Shown one piece after another: positions 54,281-62,781 of a DNA stretch of 64,000 nt. The position numbers were made by a program, and so were the translations under genes. The notes below the pieces were generated by a model. The model ran no database searches. It was not told the DNA's origin and saw only the letters and a program-made list of their open reading frames with translations. How positions within the stretch are numbered: position 1 is the stretch's first letter; each line of letters starts with the position of its first letter. The stretch comes from Mycolicibacter longobardus (GTDB taxonomy: Bacteria > Actinomycetota > Actinomycetes > Mycobacteriales > Mycobacteriaceae): the NCBI RefSeq assembly GCF_002102265.1, contig NZ_LQPG01000040.1, positions 47,036 to 111,035 on the forward strand, given 5' to 3'.

Positions 54281-55204
54281 ATGACGTCCGCTCAGAACGA
54301 ATCTCAGGCGCTCGGCGATCTCGCAGCACGGCAACTCGCCAATGCGACCAAGACCGTCCCCCAGCTGGCCACCATCACCCCGCGCTGGCTGTTGCACCTG
54401 CTGAACTGGGTTCCGGTCGAGGCCGGCATCTACCGGGTGAACCGGGTGGTCAACCCCGACCAGGTCGCCATTGCGGCCGAGCAGGGAGCCGGCTCGGAGG
54501 AGCCGCTCCCCCAGACGTACGTGGACTACGAGACCAGCCCGCGCGAGTACACGCTGCGCTCCATCTCCACCCTGCTCGATGTGCACACCCGGGTCTCCGA
54601 CCTGTACTCCAGCCCGCACGACCAGGTCGCCCAGCAGCTGCGGCTCACCATCGAGACCATCAAGGAACGCCAGGAGTTCGAGCTGGTCAACAACCCGGAG
54701 TACGGCCTGTTGTCGCAGGTCACCCCGGAGCAGACCATCTCCACGCTGACCGGTCCGCCCACTCCCGATGACCTGGATTCGCTGATCACCAAGGTGTGGA
54801 AGACCCCGGGGTTCTTCTTGACGCATCCGCTGGGCGTGGCCGCGTTCGGCCGGGAGGCCACCCGCCGCGGCGTGCCGCCGGTGGTGGTGAGCCTGTTCGG
54901 TGCGCAGTTCATCACCTGGCGCGGCATCCCGATCGTGCCCAGCGACAAGGTTCCGGTGGAGGGCTCCAAGACCAAGTTCCTGCTGGTGCGCACCGGCGAG
55001 GAGCGTCAGGGCGTCGTCGGGTTGTTCCAGCCCGGCCTGGTCGGCGAGCAGGCCCCGGGCCTGTCGGTGCGGTTCACCGGCATCAACCGATCGGCGATCG
55101 CGTCCTACCTGGTCACGCTGTACAACTCGCTGGCCGTGCTCACCGACGATGCGCTTGCCGTGCTCGACGACGTCGCGGTGGACAAGTTCCATGAGTACAA
55201 GTGA
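54281..55204 (+). CDS. Family 2A encapsulin shell protein (SrpI / MMP-I type)
   Basis: 307 residues, the exact family length, with an HK97-type shell fold. It is nearly identical in pattern to cyanobacterial SrpI and mycobacterial major membrane protein I: ARQLANATKTVPQL, ITPRWLLHLLNWVPVEAGIYRVNRVVNP, YVDYETSPREYTLRSISTLLDVHTRVSDLYSS split across the E-loop, FFLTHPLGVAAFGREATRRGVPP, and the C-terminal AVDKFHEYK. There is no cyclic-nucleotide-binding domain, so it is class 2A, not 2B. It should assemble into a ~24 nm T=1 capsid that encloses the cysteine desulfurase encoded next. Strong RBS. Confidence 0.96.
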   Translation: MTSAQNESQALGDLAARQLANATKTVPQLATITPRWLLHLLNWVPVEAGIYRVNRVVNPDQVAIAAEQGAGSEEPLPQTYVDYETSPREYTLRSISTLLDVHTRVSDLYSSPHDQVAQQLRLTIETIKERQEFELVNNPEYGLLSQVTPEQTISTLTGPPTPDDLDSLITKVWKTPGFFLTHPLGVAAFGREATRRGVPPVVVSLFGAQFITWRGIPIVPSDKVPVEGSKTKFLLVRTGEERQGVVGLFQPGLVGEQAPGLSVRFTGINRSAIASYLVTLYNSLAVLTDDALAVLDDVAVDKFHEYK

Positions 55205-56864
55205 CCAGGGACCGGTAGGCGCCACCGGTGGCCTACCGGTCAGCGCGGCCGAGCTGGAGGTGTTGGCCAACCAGCTGTTCACCGCCCGGCCCGGCCTGGA
55301 CTCACCGCCGCAGATGACGGCGGTGGCCCCACGCGGCACCGTTCCGCACCCCACCGGGCTGCTGCCCCCCGGGATAGCCGACCTCACCGCGTTCACGGTG
55401 CCGGCCGGCATCGTGCCGACCGTGCCCGCTGTCCTGGCCGGCGCCCCGGCGACAGCGTCGGCACCGGTCGCACCGCGTGGATCGGCACCGGGTTGGCCGG
55501 CGGGCACCGCCACGGTTCCCCAGTTGGACTGGCGAGGCACACCCGCTCCAGCCGGGGGCGGCGACGAGGCGAACTACTACTTCCTGTCCGCACCGGCGTC
55601 CGCCCACACCGCGGAACCGGTTCCGCAGATCCCGGACTCCCATGAGGTCTTCGACGTCGACACGGTGCGCGCGGACTTCCCGATCCTGCGCGAGACGGTC
55701 AACGGGAAGCCGTTGATCTGGTTCGACAACGCCGCCACCACCCAGAAGCCGCAGGCCGTGATCGACCGGTTGTCGCACTTCTACACCCACGAGAACTCCA
55801 ACATCCACCGGGCCGCGCACGAACTCGCGGCGCGGGCCACCGATGCCTACGAGGACGCCCGCGACGCCGTGCGGCGGTTCCTGGGCGCACCGCGCAGCGA
55901 GGACATCGTCTTCCTGCGCGGCACCACCGAGGCGATCAACCTGGTCGCCTACGCCTGGGGCGGCAAGCATTTGGGCCCCGGCGACGAGATCGTCATCACG
56001 CATCTGGAGCACCACGCGAATATCGTTCCGTGGCAATTGATCTCGAAGAAGACCGGGGCGATCCTGAAGGTGGCCCCGGTGGACGACGCCGGCAACCTGC
56101 TGCTGGGTGAGTTCGAAGATCTGCTGGGCCCACGCACCAAGCTGGTGGCCGCCACGCACGTCTCCAACGCGCTGGGCACCATCACCCCGGTACACGACAT
56201 CGTCGAACTCGGACACCGTTACGGCGCCAGGGTGCTGATCGACGGGGCACAGTCGGTCCCCCACATCCCGATCGACGTGCAATCGCTGGGCGCGGATTTC
56301 TTCGTGTTCTCCGGGCACAAGATCTTCGGACCCACCGGGATCGGCGCGTTGTACGGCACCGCGGAGGCGTTGGCCGAGACGCCGCCGTGGCAGGGTGGAG
56401 GCAACATGATCTCCGACGTCACCCTGGAACGCTCGCTGTATCAAGAGCCGCCCAACAAGTTCGAGGCGGGCACCGGCAACATCGCCGATGCGGTCGGCCT
56501 GGGCGAAGCGCTGCGCTATGTGGAACGCGTGGGCATCGAACGCATCGCCGCCTACGAGCACGCGCTGCTGGAATACGCCACGCCGCGCCTTGCCGATATC
56601 CCCGGGGTGCGGATCATCGGCACCGCCGACGAGAAGGCCAGTGTCTTGTCGTTCGTGCTGGCCGGTCATGACCCGGCCGACGTCGGCAAGGCGCTCAACA
56701 CCGAGGGCATCGCGGTGCGCGCGGGTCACCACTGCGCGCAACCGATCCTGCGCCGTTACGGCCTGGAGGCGACCGTGCGGCCGTCGTTCGCGTTCTACAA
56801 CACCTTCGAGGAGATCGACGTGTTTATCAGGGCAGTGCGGCGCATTGCCGAGGGAGGCGCTTGA
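55191..56864 (+). CDS. encapsulin-cargo cysteine desulfurase (SufS type)
   Basis: 557 residues. Residues 1-~153 are a Pro/Ala/Gly-rich, probably disordered extension with two ordered-looking islands (about 16-36 and 124-134); this is the expected cargo-loading domain. The SufS/CsdA core follows (FDVDTVRADFPIL onward) with PLP Lys377 in SGHKIFGPTG and the persulfide Cys515 in AGHHCAQP. It removes sulfur from cysteine to give alanine and an enzyme persulfide. The ATG lies inside the encapsulin 3' end (14-nt overlap), coupling shell and cargo translation. Confidence 0.96.
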   Translation: MSTSDQGPVGATGGLPVSAAELEVLANQLFTARPGLDSPPQMTAVAPRGTVPHPTGLLPPGIADLTAFTVPAGIVPTVPAVLAGAPATASAPVAPRGSAPGWPAGTATVPQLDWRGTPAPAGGGDEANYYFLSAPASAHTAEPVPQIPDSHEVFDVDTVRADFPILRETVNGKPLIWFDNAATTQKPQAVIDRLSHFYTHENSNIHRAAHELAARATDAYEDARDAVRRFLGAPRSEDIVFLRGTTEAINLVAYAWGGKHLGPGDEIVITHLEHHANIVPWQLISKKTGAILKVAPVDDAGNLLLGEFEDLLGPRTKLVAATHVSNALGTITPVHDIVELGHRYGARVLIDGAQSVPHIPIDVQSLGADFFVFSGHKIFGPTGIGALYGTAEALAETPPWQGGGNMISDVTLERSLYQEPPNKFEAGTGNIADAVGLGEALRYVERVGIERIAAYEHALLEYATPRLADIPGVRIIGTADEKASVLSFVLAGHDPADVGKALNTEGIAVRAGHHCAQPILRRYGLEATVRPSFAFYNTFEEIDVFIRAVRRIAEGGA

Positions 56865-57799
56865 TGGGCAGGATCTACGACAACGTCACCGAGCTGGTGG
56901 GCCGCACCCCGCTGGTGCGGCTCAACCGGCTGACCGAGGGCCTGGACGCCCAGGTGGTGGCCAAACTCGAGTTCTACAACCCCGCCAACAGCGTCAAGGA
57001 CCGTATCGGCGTCGCGATCATCGACGCCGCCGAGAAATCCGGTCAGCTGCGCCCCGGCGGCACCATCGTCGAGGCCACCAGCGGCAACACCGGCATTGCG
57101 CTGGCGATGGTCGGCGCCGCCCGGGGCTACAAGGTGATTCTGACCATGCCGGACACCATGTCCACCGAACGGCGGGTGATGTTGCGGGCCTACGGCGCCG
57201 AGATCGTGCTGACTCCCGGCTCCGAGGGCATGGCCGGTGCGGTGGCAAGGGCCAAGCAGATCGTCGCCGACACCCACAACGCCCTGTCCGCAGACCAGTT
57301 CGCCAACCCGGCCAACCCGGCGATCCACCAGAGCACCACCGGCGAGGAGGTGTGGAACGACACCGGCGGCGCCGTCGACATCTTTGTCGCCGGTATCGGC
57401 ACCGGCGGCACGCTGACCGGCGTCTCGCACGCCCTCAAGGCCCGCAAGCCGGAGGTTCAGATCGTCGGCGTGGAGCCGAAGGACTCCGCGATCCTGCACG
57501 GTGCCGACCCCGGCCCGCACAAGATCCAGGGCCTGGGCGCCAACTTCGTGCCCGAGGTGCTCGACCGCGACTGCTACGACGAGATCATCGACGCGCAGTT
57601 CGACGACGCCATCCGGGTGTCGCGAGCCCTGGGCACCGAGGAGGGGATCCTCGGCGGAATCTCGGCCGGCGCCAACGTGTGGGCCGCGTTGGAGCTGGCC
57701 AAACGTCCCGAGAACGCCGGGAAGCTGATCGTGGTGGTGGTCCCCGACTTCGGCGAGCGCTACATCTCGACGGCGCTGTTCGAGCACATTCGGGAATGA
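56864..57799 (+). CDS. cysK: O-acetylserine sulfhydrylase (cysteine synthase A)
   Basis: A 311-residue PLP enzyme that makes cysteine from O-acetylserine and sulfide. PLP Lys45 lies in NPANSVKDRIG; TSGNTGIALA and GTGGTLTGV bind substrate and phosphate. The ATG overlaps the desulfurase TGA by one base (TGATG), with GGGAGG upstream. It directly supplies the desulfurase substrate. It resembles CysK1 (Rv2334); a second cysK elsewhere in the genome is likely. Confidence 0.95.
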   Translation: MGRIYDNVTELVGRTPLVRLNRLTEGLDAQVVAKLEFYNPANSVKDRIGVAIIDAAEKSGQLRPGGTIVEATSGNTGIALAMVGAARGYKVILTMPDTMSTERRVMLRAYGAEIVLTPGSEGMAGAVARAKQIVADTHNALSADQFANPANPAIHQSTTGEEVWNDTGGAVDIFVAGIGTGGTLTGVSHALKARKPEVQIVGVEPKDSAILHGADPGPHKIQGLGANFVPEVLDRDCYDEIIDAQFDDAIRVSRALGTEEGILGGISAGANVWAALELAKRPENAGKLIVVVVPDFGERYISTALFEHIRE

Positions 57800-58395
57800 T
57801 CACGTCGATGACAGGCATATGGGCGACGCTGCGCGAGGATCTGCGCAACGCGCGCGATCATGACCCGGCCGCGCGCGGGGACTTCGAGAACGCCCTGGTC
57901 TATTCCGGCCTGCACGCGATCTGGTCACATCGGATCGCGCACCGACTGTGGGCCCGACCGGCGCTGCGCGGGGTGGCCCGAGTCCTGGCCCAGGCCACCC
58001 GGTTTGCCACCGGCATCGAGATACACCCGGGCGCGACCATCGGCCGGCGGTTCTTCATCGACCACGGCCTGGGCGTGGTGATCGGCGAGACCACCGAGAT
58101 CGGCGATGACGTGATGGTCTATCACGGCGTCACGCTGGGGGGGCGCTCGCTGAGTCACGGCAAACGCCACCCGACCATCGGCAACGGCGTCACGGTCGGC
58201 GCCGGCGCCAAGGTACTCGGCCCGATCAGCATCGGCGACGGCAGTGCGATCGGCGCCAATGCCGTTGTCACCCAAGATGTTCCGGCGGACTGCATTGCCA
58301 CCGGAATCCCAGCCGCGGTGCGTCACCGCACCGAGAAGCAGCGTGAGCCGCTGGTGGACCCGACGACCTATATCGACCCGGCGATGTATATCTGA
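57796..58395 (+). CDS. cysE: serine O-acetyltransferase CysE
   Basis: CysE makes O-acetylserine from serine and acetyl-CoA, the substrate of CysK. 199 residues with an N-terminal helical part and a hexapeptide-repeat left-handed helix (ATGIEIHPGATIGRRFFIDHGLGVVIGE, HGVTLGG, HPTIGNGVTVGAGA). The protein ends in ...YIDPAMYI: a C-terminal Ile is what inserts into the CysK active site in cysteine synthase complexes. ATGA overlap with cysK. An ATG 4 codons inside is also possible. Confidence 0.95.
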   Translation: MITSMTGIWATLREDLRNARDHDPAARGDFENALVYSGLHAIWSHRIAHRLWARPALRGVARVLAQATRFATGIEIHPGATIGRRFFIDHGLGVVIGETTEIGDDVMVYHGVTLGGRSLSHGKRHPTIGNGVTVGAGAKVLGPISIGDGSAIGANAVVTQDVPADCIATGIPAAVRHRTEKQREPLVDPTTYIDPAMYI

Positions 58396-58413
58396 AGGCA
58401 CATCTGAGGCTTT

Positions 58414-59199
58414 TCAAGCCATCGGCTCGGCGGCGATCACGTAGTCGCGACCGTGCCGGAGTCCGCCTTCGCGTTCGTGTACCGCCAGCGCCTGGGACCG
58501 TAGGTCTTCGACGTACTGTCGCATCGAGTCGCCGAGTTCCGGGGAACTGAAGCGTTCGAGCCGCCGCAGGCACATGTCGAGCTGGCCGTGGATGTATCGG
58601 GTGCCATACCGGATCGGGAAGCGCCGGCTCTCCACGGCCCGGAAACCCGCCAGCTCCAGCTGCCGGAGCACCCATTCGAGCGGGTACTCACGGTAGGGCC
58701 GCTCGCCGGCCAGGAGCAGGCACGCGTCGCGGACTCGGCCGATCTCCCAGACGATGCGGCCGCTCTCGGTGCTGGGCCGGTACTGAACGTAGGGCTCCAG
58801 ACCGACGACATAGAGCCGGCCGTCGCCGGCGACCAGGGGGCGCAGCCTTTCGAACACCCGGTCCTGCCAGTACGGGGCGAAGCCCTCGATCGCGCCGACC
58901 AGATAGTCGGCCAGCACCGTGTCGAAGGTCTCTCCGGCGAGCAGGCTTTCATCGATCCAGTTGCCCACCAGCAGCCGGTCCTGCGGCCGGATCTCCTCGC
59001 CCAGTGCGGCGCGGGTCGACTCAGCCATGTTGGACGCCGCGGTGACCGCAGTCCAGCGGTCGGTCGCCAGTGTCTGGATCCACTGCATGGACTTCACCCC
59101 GGCGCCGGAATCCAGCATGCTGCCCCATGGCCGCTCGCCGTGCAGGATTTCGATGTGGCGGAACAACGATGAGACTTTAGGTTTGGCGTTGGTAGACAA
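58414..59199 (-). CDS. SAM-dependent methyltransferase
   Basis: A 261-residue class I methyltransferase. Motif I is in WGSMLDSGAGVKSM, followed by an acidic strand (LLVGNWIDE) and FDTVLADYLVGAIEGFAPY. The substrate is unknown. The only plausible start is a TTG (TTG-TCT-ACC) at 59199. Convergent with cysE, 18 nt apart, so it is not part of the cysteine operon. About 120 nt separate it from the TetR gene. Confidence 0.83.
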   Translation of the reverse strand: MSTNAKPKVSSLFRHIEILHGERPWGSMLDSGAGVKSMQWIQTLATDRWTAVTAASNMAESTRAALGEEIRPQDRLLVGNWIDESLLAGETFDTVLADYLVGAIEGFAPYWQDRVFERLRPLVAGDGRLYVVGLEPYVQYRPSTESGRIVWEIGRVRDACLLLAGERPYREYPLEWVLRQLELAGFRAVESRRFPIRYGTRYIHGQLDMCLRRLERFSSPELGDSMRQYVEDLRSQALAVHEREGGLRHGRDYVIAAEPMA

Positions 59200-59322
59200 C
59201 GGGATTGCTCACTTCACCGCCGCGGCGTCGCGCGCACCGGCAACGACCGCTGGTGCAGGGATCAGGGGAGGTGCGCGGGTCTGATGGTAGCGCGAATCAC
59301 GTTTTATTGAAAATCATTGTCG

Positions 59323-59934
59323 TTAGTTGGGCTGCAGCGCCGGCAAGAGCAGTGCGTCGAGGGCCTCGTTCAGATCGCCGGGAGGCGGCGACAGGACGCA
59401 GGTGAACCCGAGCCGGGCGGTCCAGTGGGCCAATGCCGAGGGATCCTGCCTGCGGATGACGCCGACCTCCATGGCGGCGGCCAGCAGCGGTGCGGCCATC
59501 TCGGCGCCCGACTCCAAGATGCCATCGAGTTTGCGGGTGACCAGCTTGCCGACCCAGTCGGCCTCGTCGCGCAGGATCTTGTCGACCATGGGATGTGCGC
59601 GGCACTGCCGGATGGACTCGGCGAGGAACACCGTGATCACCCGAGGCCCGTCGATTCCGGCGACGACCTCCGGAATGCGGTCGATCAGCCGGCGACCGTC
59701 ACGGGCGATCGCGAGCAGCACGGCGTTGTCGACCGAGCGGACGTTGCGATACACGGTGCTGGGCGCGACACCCATCTCGCGGGCGATGTCGCTGACCGAC
59801 GTCTTGGACAGTCCGTAGCGGGCCACGCACACCACGGTGGCGTCCAGCAGCGGGTCAAGCCGCGCCGGCGGCGGTACCGGGAGGCGCTCGGCGAGGCTGG
59901 GGAACGGGATGATGGCCGCATTTGCTGTCTGCAT
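59323..59934 (-). CDS. TetR/AcrR-family transcriptional regulator
   Basis: 203 residues. The N-terminal helix-turn-helix is clear: LLDATVVCVARYGLSKTSVSDIA then REMGVAPSTVYRNVRSVDNAV, about 28-65; the remaining helical domain would bind a ligand, with a Cys in FTCVLSP. A Pro-rich arm precedes the HTH. It is divergent from the oxygenase gene, whose control region it likely occupies. Confidence 0.92.
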   Translation of the reverse strand: MQTANAAIIPFPSLAERLPVPPPARLDPLLDATVVCVARYGLSKTSVSDIAREMGVAPSTVYRNVRSVDNAVLLAIARDGRRLIDRIPEVVAGIDGPRVITVFLAESIRQCRAHPMVDKILRDEADWVGKLVTRKLDGILESGAEMAAPLLAAAMEVGVIRRQDPSALAHWTARLGFTCVLSPPPGDLNEALDALLLPALQPN

Positions 59935-59935
59935 A

Positions 59936-59973
59936 ATTGCAATGATCTTGACGGATTAGTTGCATTCGTGCAA
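59936..59973. promoter_or_regulatory. candidate TetR operators between the divergent genes
   Basis: The 49-nt gap between the TetR and oxygenase starts holds a perfect 8-bp palindrome ATTGCAAT (59936-59943) and a hairpin-like repeat TTGCA-TTCG-TGCAA (59960-59973). Both share the half site TTGCA, as expected for paired operator sites. Confidence 0.5.
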
Positions 59974-59983
59974 ACGTGAGAAG

Positions 59984-61432
59984 ATGCCGACACTCTCGAA
60001 GGCCACTCGACGGGCTCGGCTGACCCTCGCCGACGTCGACTTCAACCGCCGGGACCACGAGGACCGGCCGCTGCGCCCGATCCCGCCGGGGCGAGATCTC
60101 TTCGCCGACCGGTGGCGGCCGAGTCGGGAGTACCTGTTCGGTCCCTGGATCGATATCGACCAGGCGGTGGAGCCGAACGATTTCACCAGGACGCGCGACG
60201 ACATGTTCTGGCAGGCCGATGAACGCGTCATCCCGGTCGTCGATCTCTTCGACCGCGCCGGCTCCGCGACGGTCCGGCCGATGTTCGAGCAGGCGTTGAC
60301 GCGCGGGATCGACACGGTGGCCGACGCTCCCCCCGAGCTCGTGGACTTCTTCGGCCACGTCACCGCGCGCCCGTCATGGCTGGATATCAAGGCCGCCGAC
60401 CGGGGCCGGCTGCTCCTCTCCACCGCGTCGTTCTCGGCGCAACGCCTGGTCATCGGTTGGGCGTTGTTCGAAACGGCGATGACCGCCGACATCTCGGCCG
60501 CCACCGGCGCGACCGGCAGGTTCAAGCGCGACTCGGTCCGCCGCTATGTCGAGACGTTGCGGATGTTCGCCCTGGCGATGAAGCCCGACATCTACGATCC
60601 GCGCACCGAGGTTTTCCAGACCATCGTGCGCGTGCGTCTCATGCACGCCTTGGCCAGTCGCGGACTGCGCCGGGCGTGGGGCGACGATCACTATCTTCAA
60701 TTCGGGGAGCCGATCGCGGCGACATCACTACTGGGCTTTGGAAACGGGCCGCTGTTGACTCGTCTGGTCGATCACCGGCTGGGCCGCCGCCTGTCGGCGC
60801 GGGACCTCGATGACATAGCGATGTTCGCCGGCTGGTTCGGCCATCTCATCGGCGCCCCCGAACGCCTGCGCGCCAGGGATGGCGGCGAGATGATTCGCTC
60901 GCTCAACTACATCTTCTCGCGCGGCGGCGACCCGTCCGGGTGGCGGGAAGAACTGATGCACACCGTGCGGCAACCGTTGGACGCCGTGTCCGAAACCTAC
61001 CTGCCGTGGTTCCCGGGGCCGGCCCGTTCGCTGTTGTCGACCGCGATCTGCAAGGGCTTCGCCGCCAGTGCCATCGCGCCGCTGGTTCCGGTGTTCGGCC
61101 TTGACGAAGTGCATGAGTTCGTCGCAGGGGCTCCCGAATTCGACGTGCCATACCGGATCTACAGCGAATTGTTCCGGCAGACCGCAGTTCTCAACGCCCG
61201 TGCCCTGGGCGTGCGCGACCGCCTGCCAGGGGTGCACCTGGCCCGACGTGTCCTGTATCGCAATGGACCGCCGGGAGTCGACCAGCTGGTGGATGCCATA
61301 TCGTCTTTCGCCCGGCGCTACCACGACATCGCCATGGCGTACACCCACCACGACGACTCGACGTCGGGAGGCGGATTCGGCCCGCCCCGGGCGGCCACGA
61401 CCGGCTGCCCGGTTCCCCACCCGGTCGATTGA
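59984..61432 (+). CDS. MpaB/Lcp-type DUF2236 oxygenase family protein
   Basis: 482 residues of the oxygenase MpaB / rubber-oxygenase catalytic family (DUF2236), a b-type-haem-binding helical fold. Family blocks include LVIGWALFETAMTADISAATGATGRF, RVRLMHALASRG and a short acidic His-rich tail (AYTHHDD). Relatives act in fungal mycophenolate synthesis (MpaB) or polyisoprene cleavage (Lcp); the substrate here is unknown. Start ATG at 59984. It is divergent from a TetR regulator that probably controls it. Confidence 0.87.
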   Translation: MPTLSKATRRARLTLADVDFNRRDHEDRPLRPIPPGRDLFADRWRPSREYLFGPWIDIDQAVEPNDFTRTRDDMFWQADERVIPVVDLFDRAGSATVRPMFEQALTRGIDTVADAPPELVDFFGHVTARPSWLDIKAADRGRLLLSTASFSAQRLVIGWALFETAMTADISAATGATGRFKRDSVRRYVETLRMFALAMKPDIYDPRTEVFQTIVRVRLMHALASRGLRRAWGDDHYLQFGEPIAATSLLGFGNGPLLTRLVDHRLGRRLSARDLDDIAMFAGWFGHLIGAPERLRARDGGEMIRSLNYIFSRGGDPSGWREELMHTVRQPLDAVSETYLPWFPGPARSLLSTAICKGFAASAIAPLVPVFGLDEVHEFVAGAPEFDVPYRIYSELFRQTAVLNARALGVRDRLPGVHLARRVLYRNGPPGVDQLVDAISSFARRYHDIAMAYTHHDDSTSGGGFGPPRAATTGCPVPHPVD

Positions 61433-61482
61433 CCCGGTGCGAACTGCACGTTTGGAGCGTGGACTACTGCGGACGGGCCTTA

Positions 61483-62670
61483 TTACGCCCGGGCAATGAT
61501 TTCGTATACGCGAGGGCATCTGAAAATGCGCCCGTATTCACGTCCGGTTATCTCCTCGAGGATCCCGAGTTTGACGAGTCTTGCAATGGCATTGTTGGCC
61601 GTGGGATAGGCAACGCCATAGAGCTCAGCGGCTTCACCAGCAGAGATATAGGGGAATCCGATCAGGTCGGAGGCGAGCTGAAGCACCATCCCAGTCGCTC
61701 CATCAGCCCGCAACTCTTCAGCAAACTGCTCCCTGACGTCGAGCATCGCCGCGATCGTTTCTGTGGCGGCGTCTGCTCTGGCAACTACCGCTTGGCAGAA
61801 GAAGTTGATCCATGGCTCGAATTGGCCCGTCATACTGACTTCGAGCAAATGGTCAATGTAGCGCTCCCGCCTAGGCTCGAGCCAGGGAGACAGGTTGAGG
61901 ATGGGGTACTTCAGCACGCCGGCCTGCATAAGTTGCAGGGTGATGATGAGCCGGCCGAGGCGGCCGTTACCGTCGCTGAACGGGTGGAGCGTCTCGAACT
62001 GGTAGTGAGCTAACGCAACCTTGACTAGCAAAGGCAGGTCGTCGCTTTTGTTGACCCACTTCTCCCAGTCACTCACTCCAGCGACCAAGATGTCCCCGTT
62101 CGGCGGTGGCACAAATCGTGATGCGTCGACCCCTCCGCCCTGCTGGCCTATACATACCTGCCGCTGACGTAGTTCACCGGCGTCGTATGCATCGCCTCGC
62201 GTGCCACGGACGAGCGTCGCTTGAAGTTGCCCAAGCATTTTGAGACAGATGGGAAGTTCGTCGAGCATCTGCATGCTCAACGTTGCAGCCCGCACATAGT
62301 TCATGACTTCCCTGATCTCGGCACTTTGGTGCTGTTCGTCGACATAGTCGGCGCCAAGGGCCTCCGAGAGCGGAGCAAACGTGCCTTCGAGCGCAGTGGT
62401 CGACACGGCTTCCTTGCGCAGCGATGGCCTAACCAGCAGGTTGGGGTTCGGCAGCAGTTGAATCTTGCTATCGAGCCTGCCCAAAGCTCGCGCGGCTTCC
62501 TCTAACACCTTCACTGAACGTGCTGCAAGTTGGATGTCGTCGGGCAACGGCTCTGGCACGAACGCGTAGTGCGAGTACGCCTCGCCAAGCAGGTGGTCCA
62601 TACCAGAGATTGGAACCAAGGTGCCGACTGGCGAGTTTTCGAAGAGCTCAACCTGCATTTTTGTCGTCAC
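61483..62670 (-). CDS. Fic-domain protein with winged-helix C-terminus
   Basis: 395 residues. The Fic motif HPFSDGNGRLGR is complete (AMPylation-type active His), and an N-terminal inhibitory helix STTALEG fits the S/T-x3-E-G/N class II signature, so the enzyme should be self-inhibited. The C-terminal ~80 residues look like a winged helix (GEAAELYGVAYPTANNAIARLVKLGILEEI), as in Fic proteins that bind their own promoter. GTG at 62670, or ATG four codons on, is the start. The DNA is more AT-rich than its neighbours, suggesting recent arrival. Confidence 0.92.
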   Translation of the reverse strand: MTTKMQVELFENSPVGTLVPISGMDHLLGEAYSHYAFVPEPLPDDIQLAARSVKVLEEAARALGRLDSKIQLLPNPNLLVRPSLRKEAVSTTALEGTFAPLSEALGADYVDEQHQSAEIREVMNYVRAATLSMQMLDELPICLKMLGQLQATLVRGTRGDAYDAGELRQRQVCIGQQGGGVDASRFVPPPNGDILVAGVSDWEKWVNKSDDLPLLVKVALAHYQFETLHPFSDGNGRLGRLIITLQLMQAGVLKYPILNLSPWLEPRRERYIDHLLEVSMTGQFEPWINFFCQAVVARADAATETIAAMLDVREQFAEELRADGATGMVLQLASDLIGFPYISAGEAAELYGVAYPTANNAIARLVKLGILEEITGREYGRIFRCPRVYEIIARA

Positions 62671-62709
62671 CAGCCCTCTCGCGTTACATCTGGCGCCACC
62701 TCCAGCGCC

Positions 62710-62781
62710 TGACGTTAATTCTAGCGATGTAATTTAACGTCAATCGCGAATCACGTTAGATCCTCCCCGAAGATCTAACGT
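62710..62781 (-). promoter_or_regulatory. two palindromic operators upstream of fic
   Basis: TGACGTTAA (62710-62718) with TTAACGTCA (62734-62742) is a perfect 9-bp inverted repeat; ACGTTAGATC (62753-62762) with GATCTAACGT (62772-62781) is a perfect 10-bp one. All four arms share the core ACGTTA/TAACGT. They start 40 nt upstream of the Fic start, consistent with autoregulation by its winged-helix domain. Confidence 0.6.

Noticed and set aside
58408..58420. GGCTT-TTC-AAGCC hairpin between cysE and the methyltransferase
   Set aside because: Only 5 bp and it overlaps the methyltransferase stop; too weak to call a terminator.
61474..61491. CGGGC / GCCCG hairpin between the DUF2236 and Fic genes
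   Set aside because: Short stem that includes coding sequence of Fic; not convincing as a terminator.
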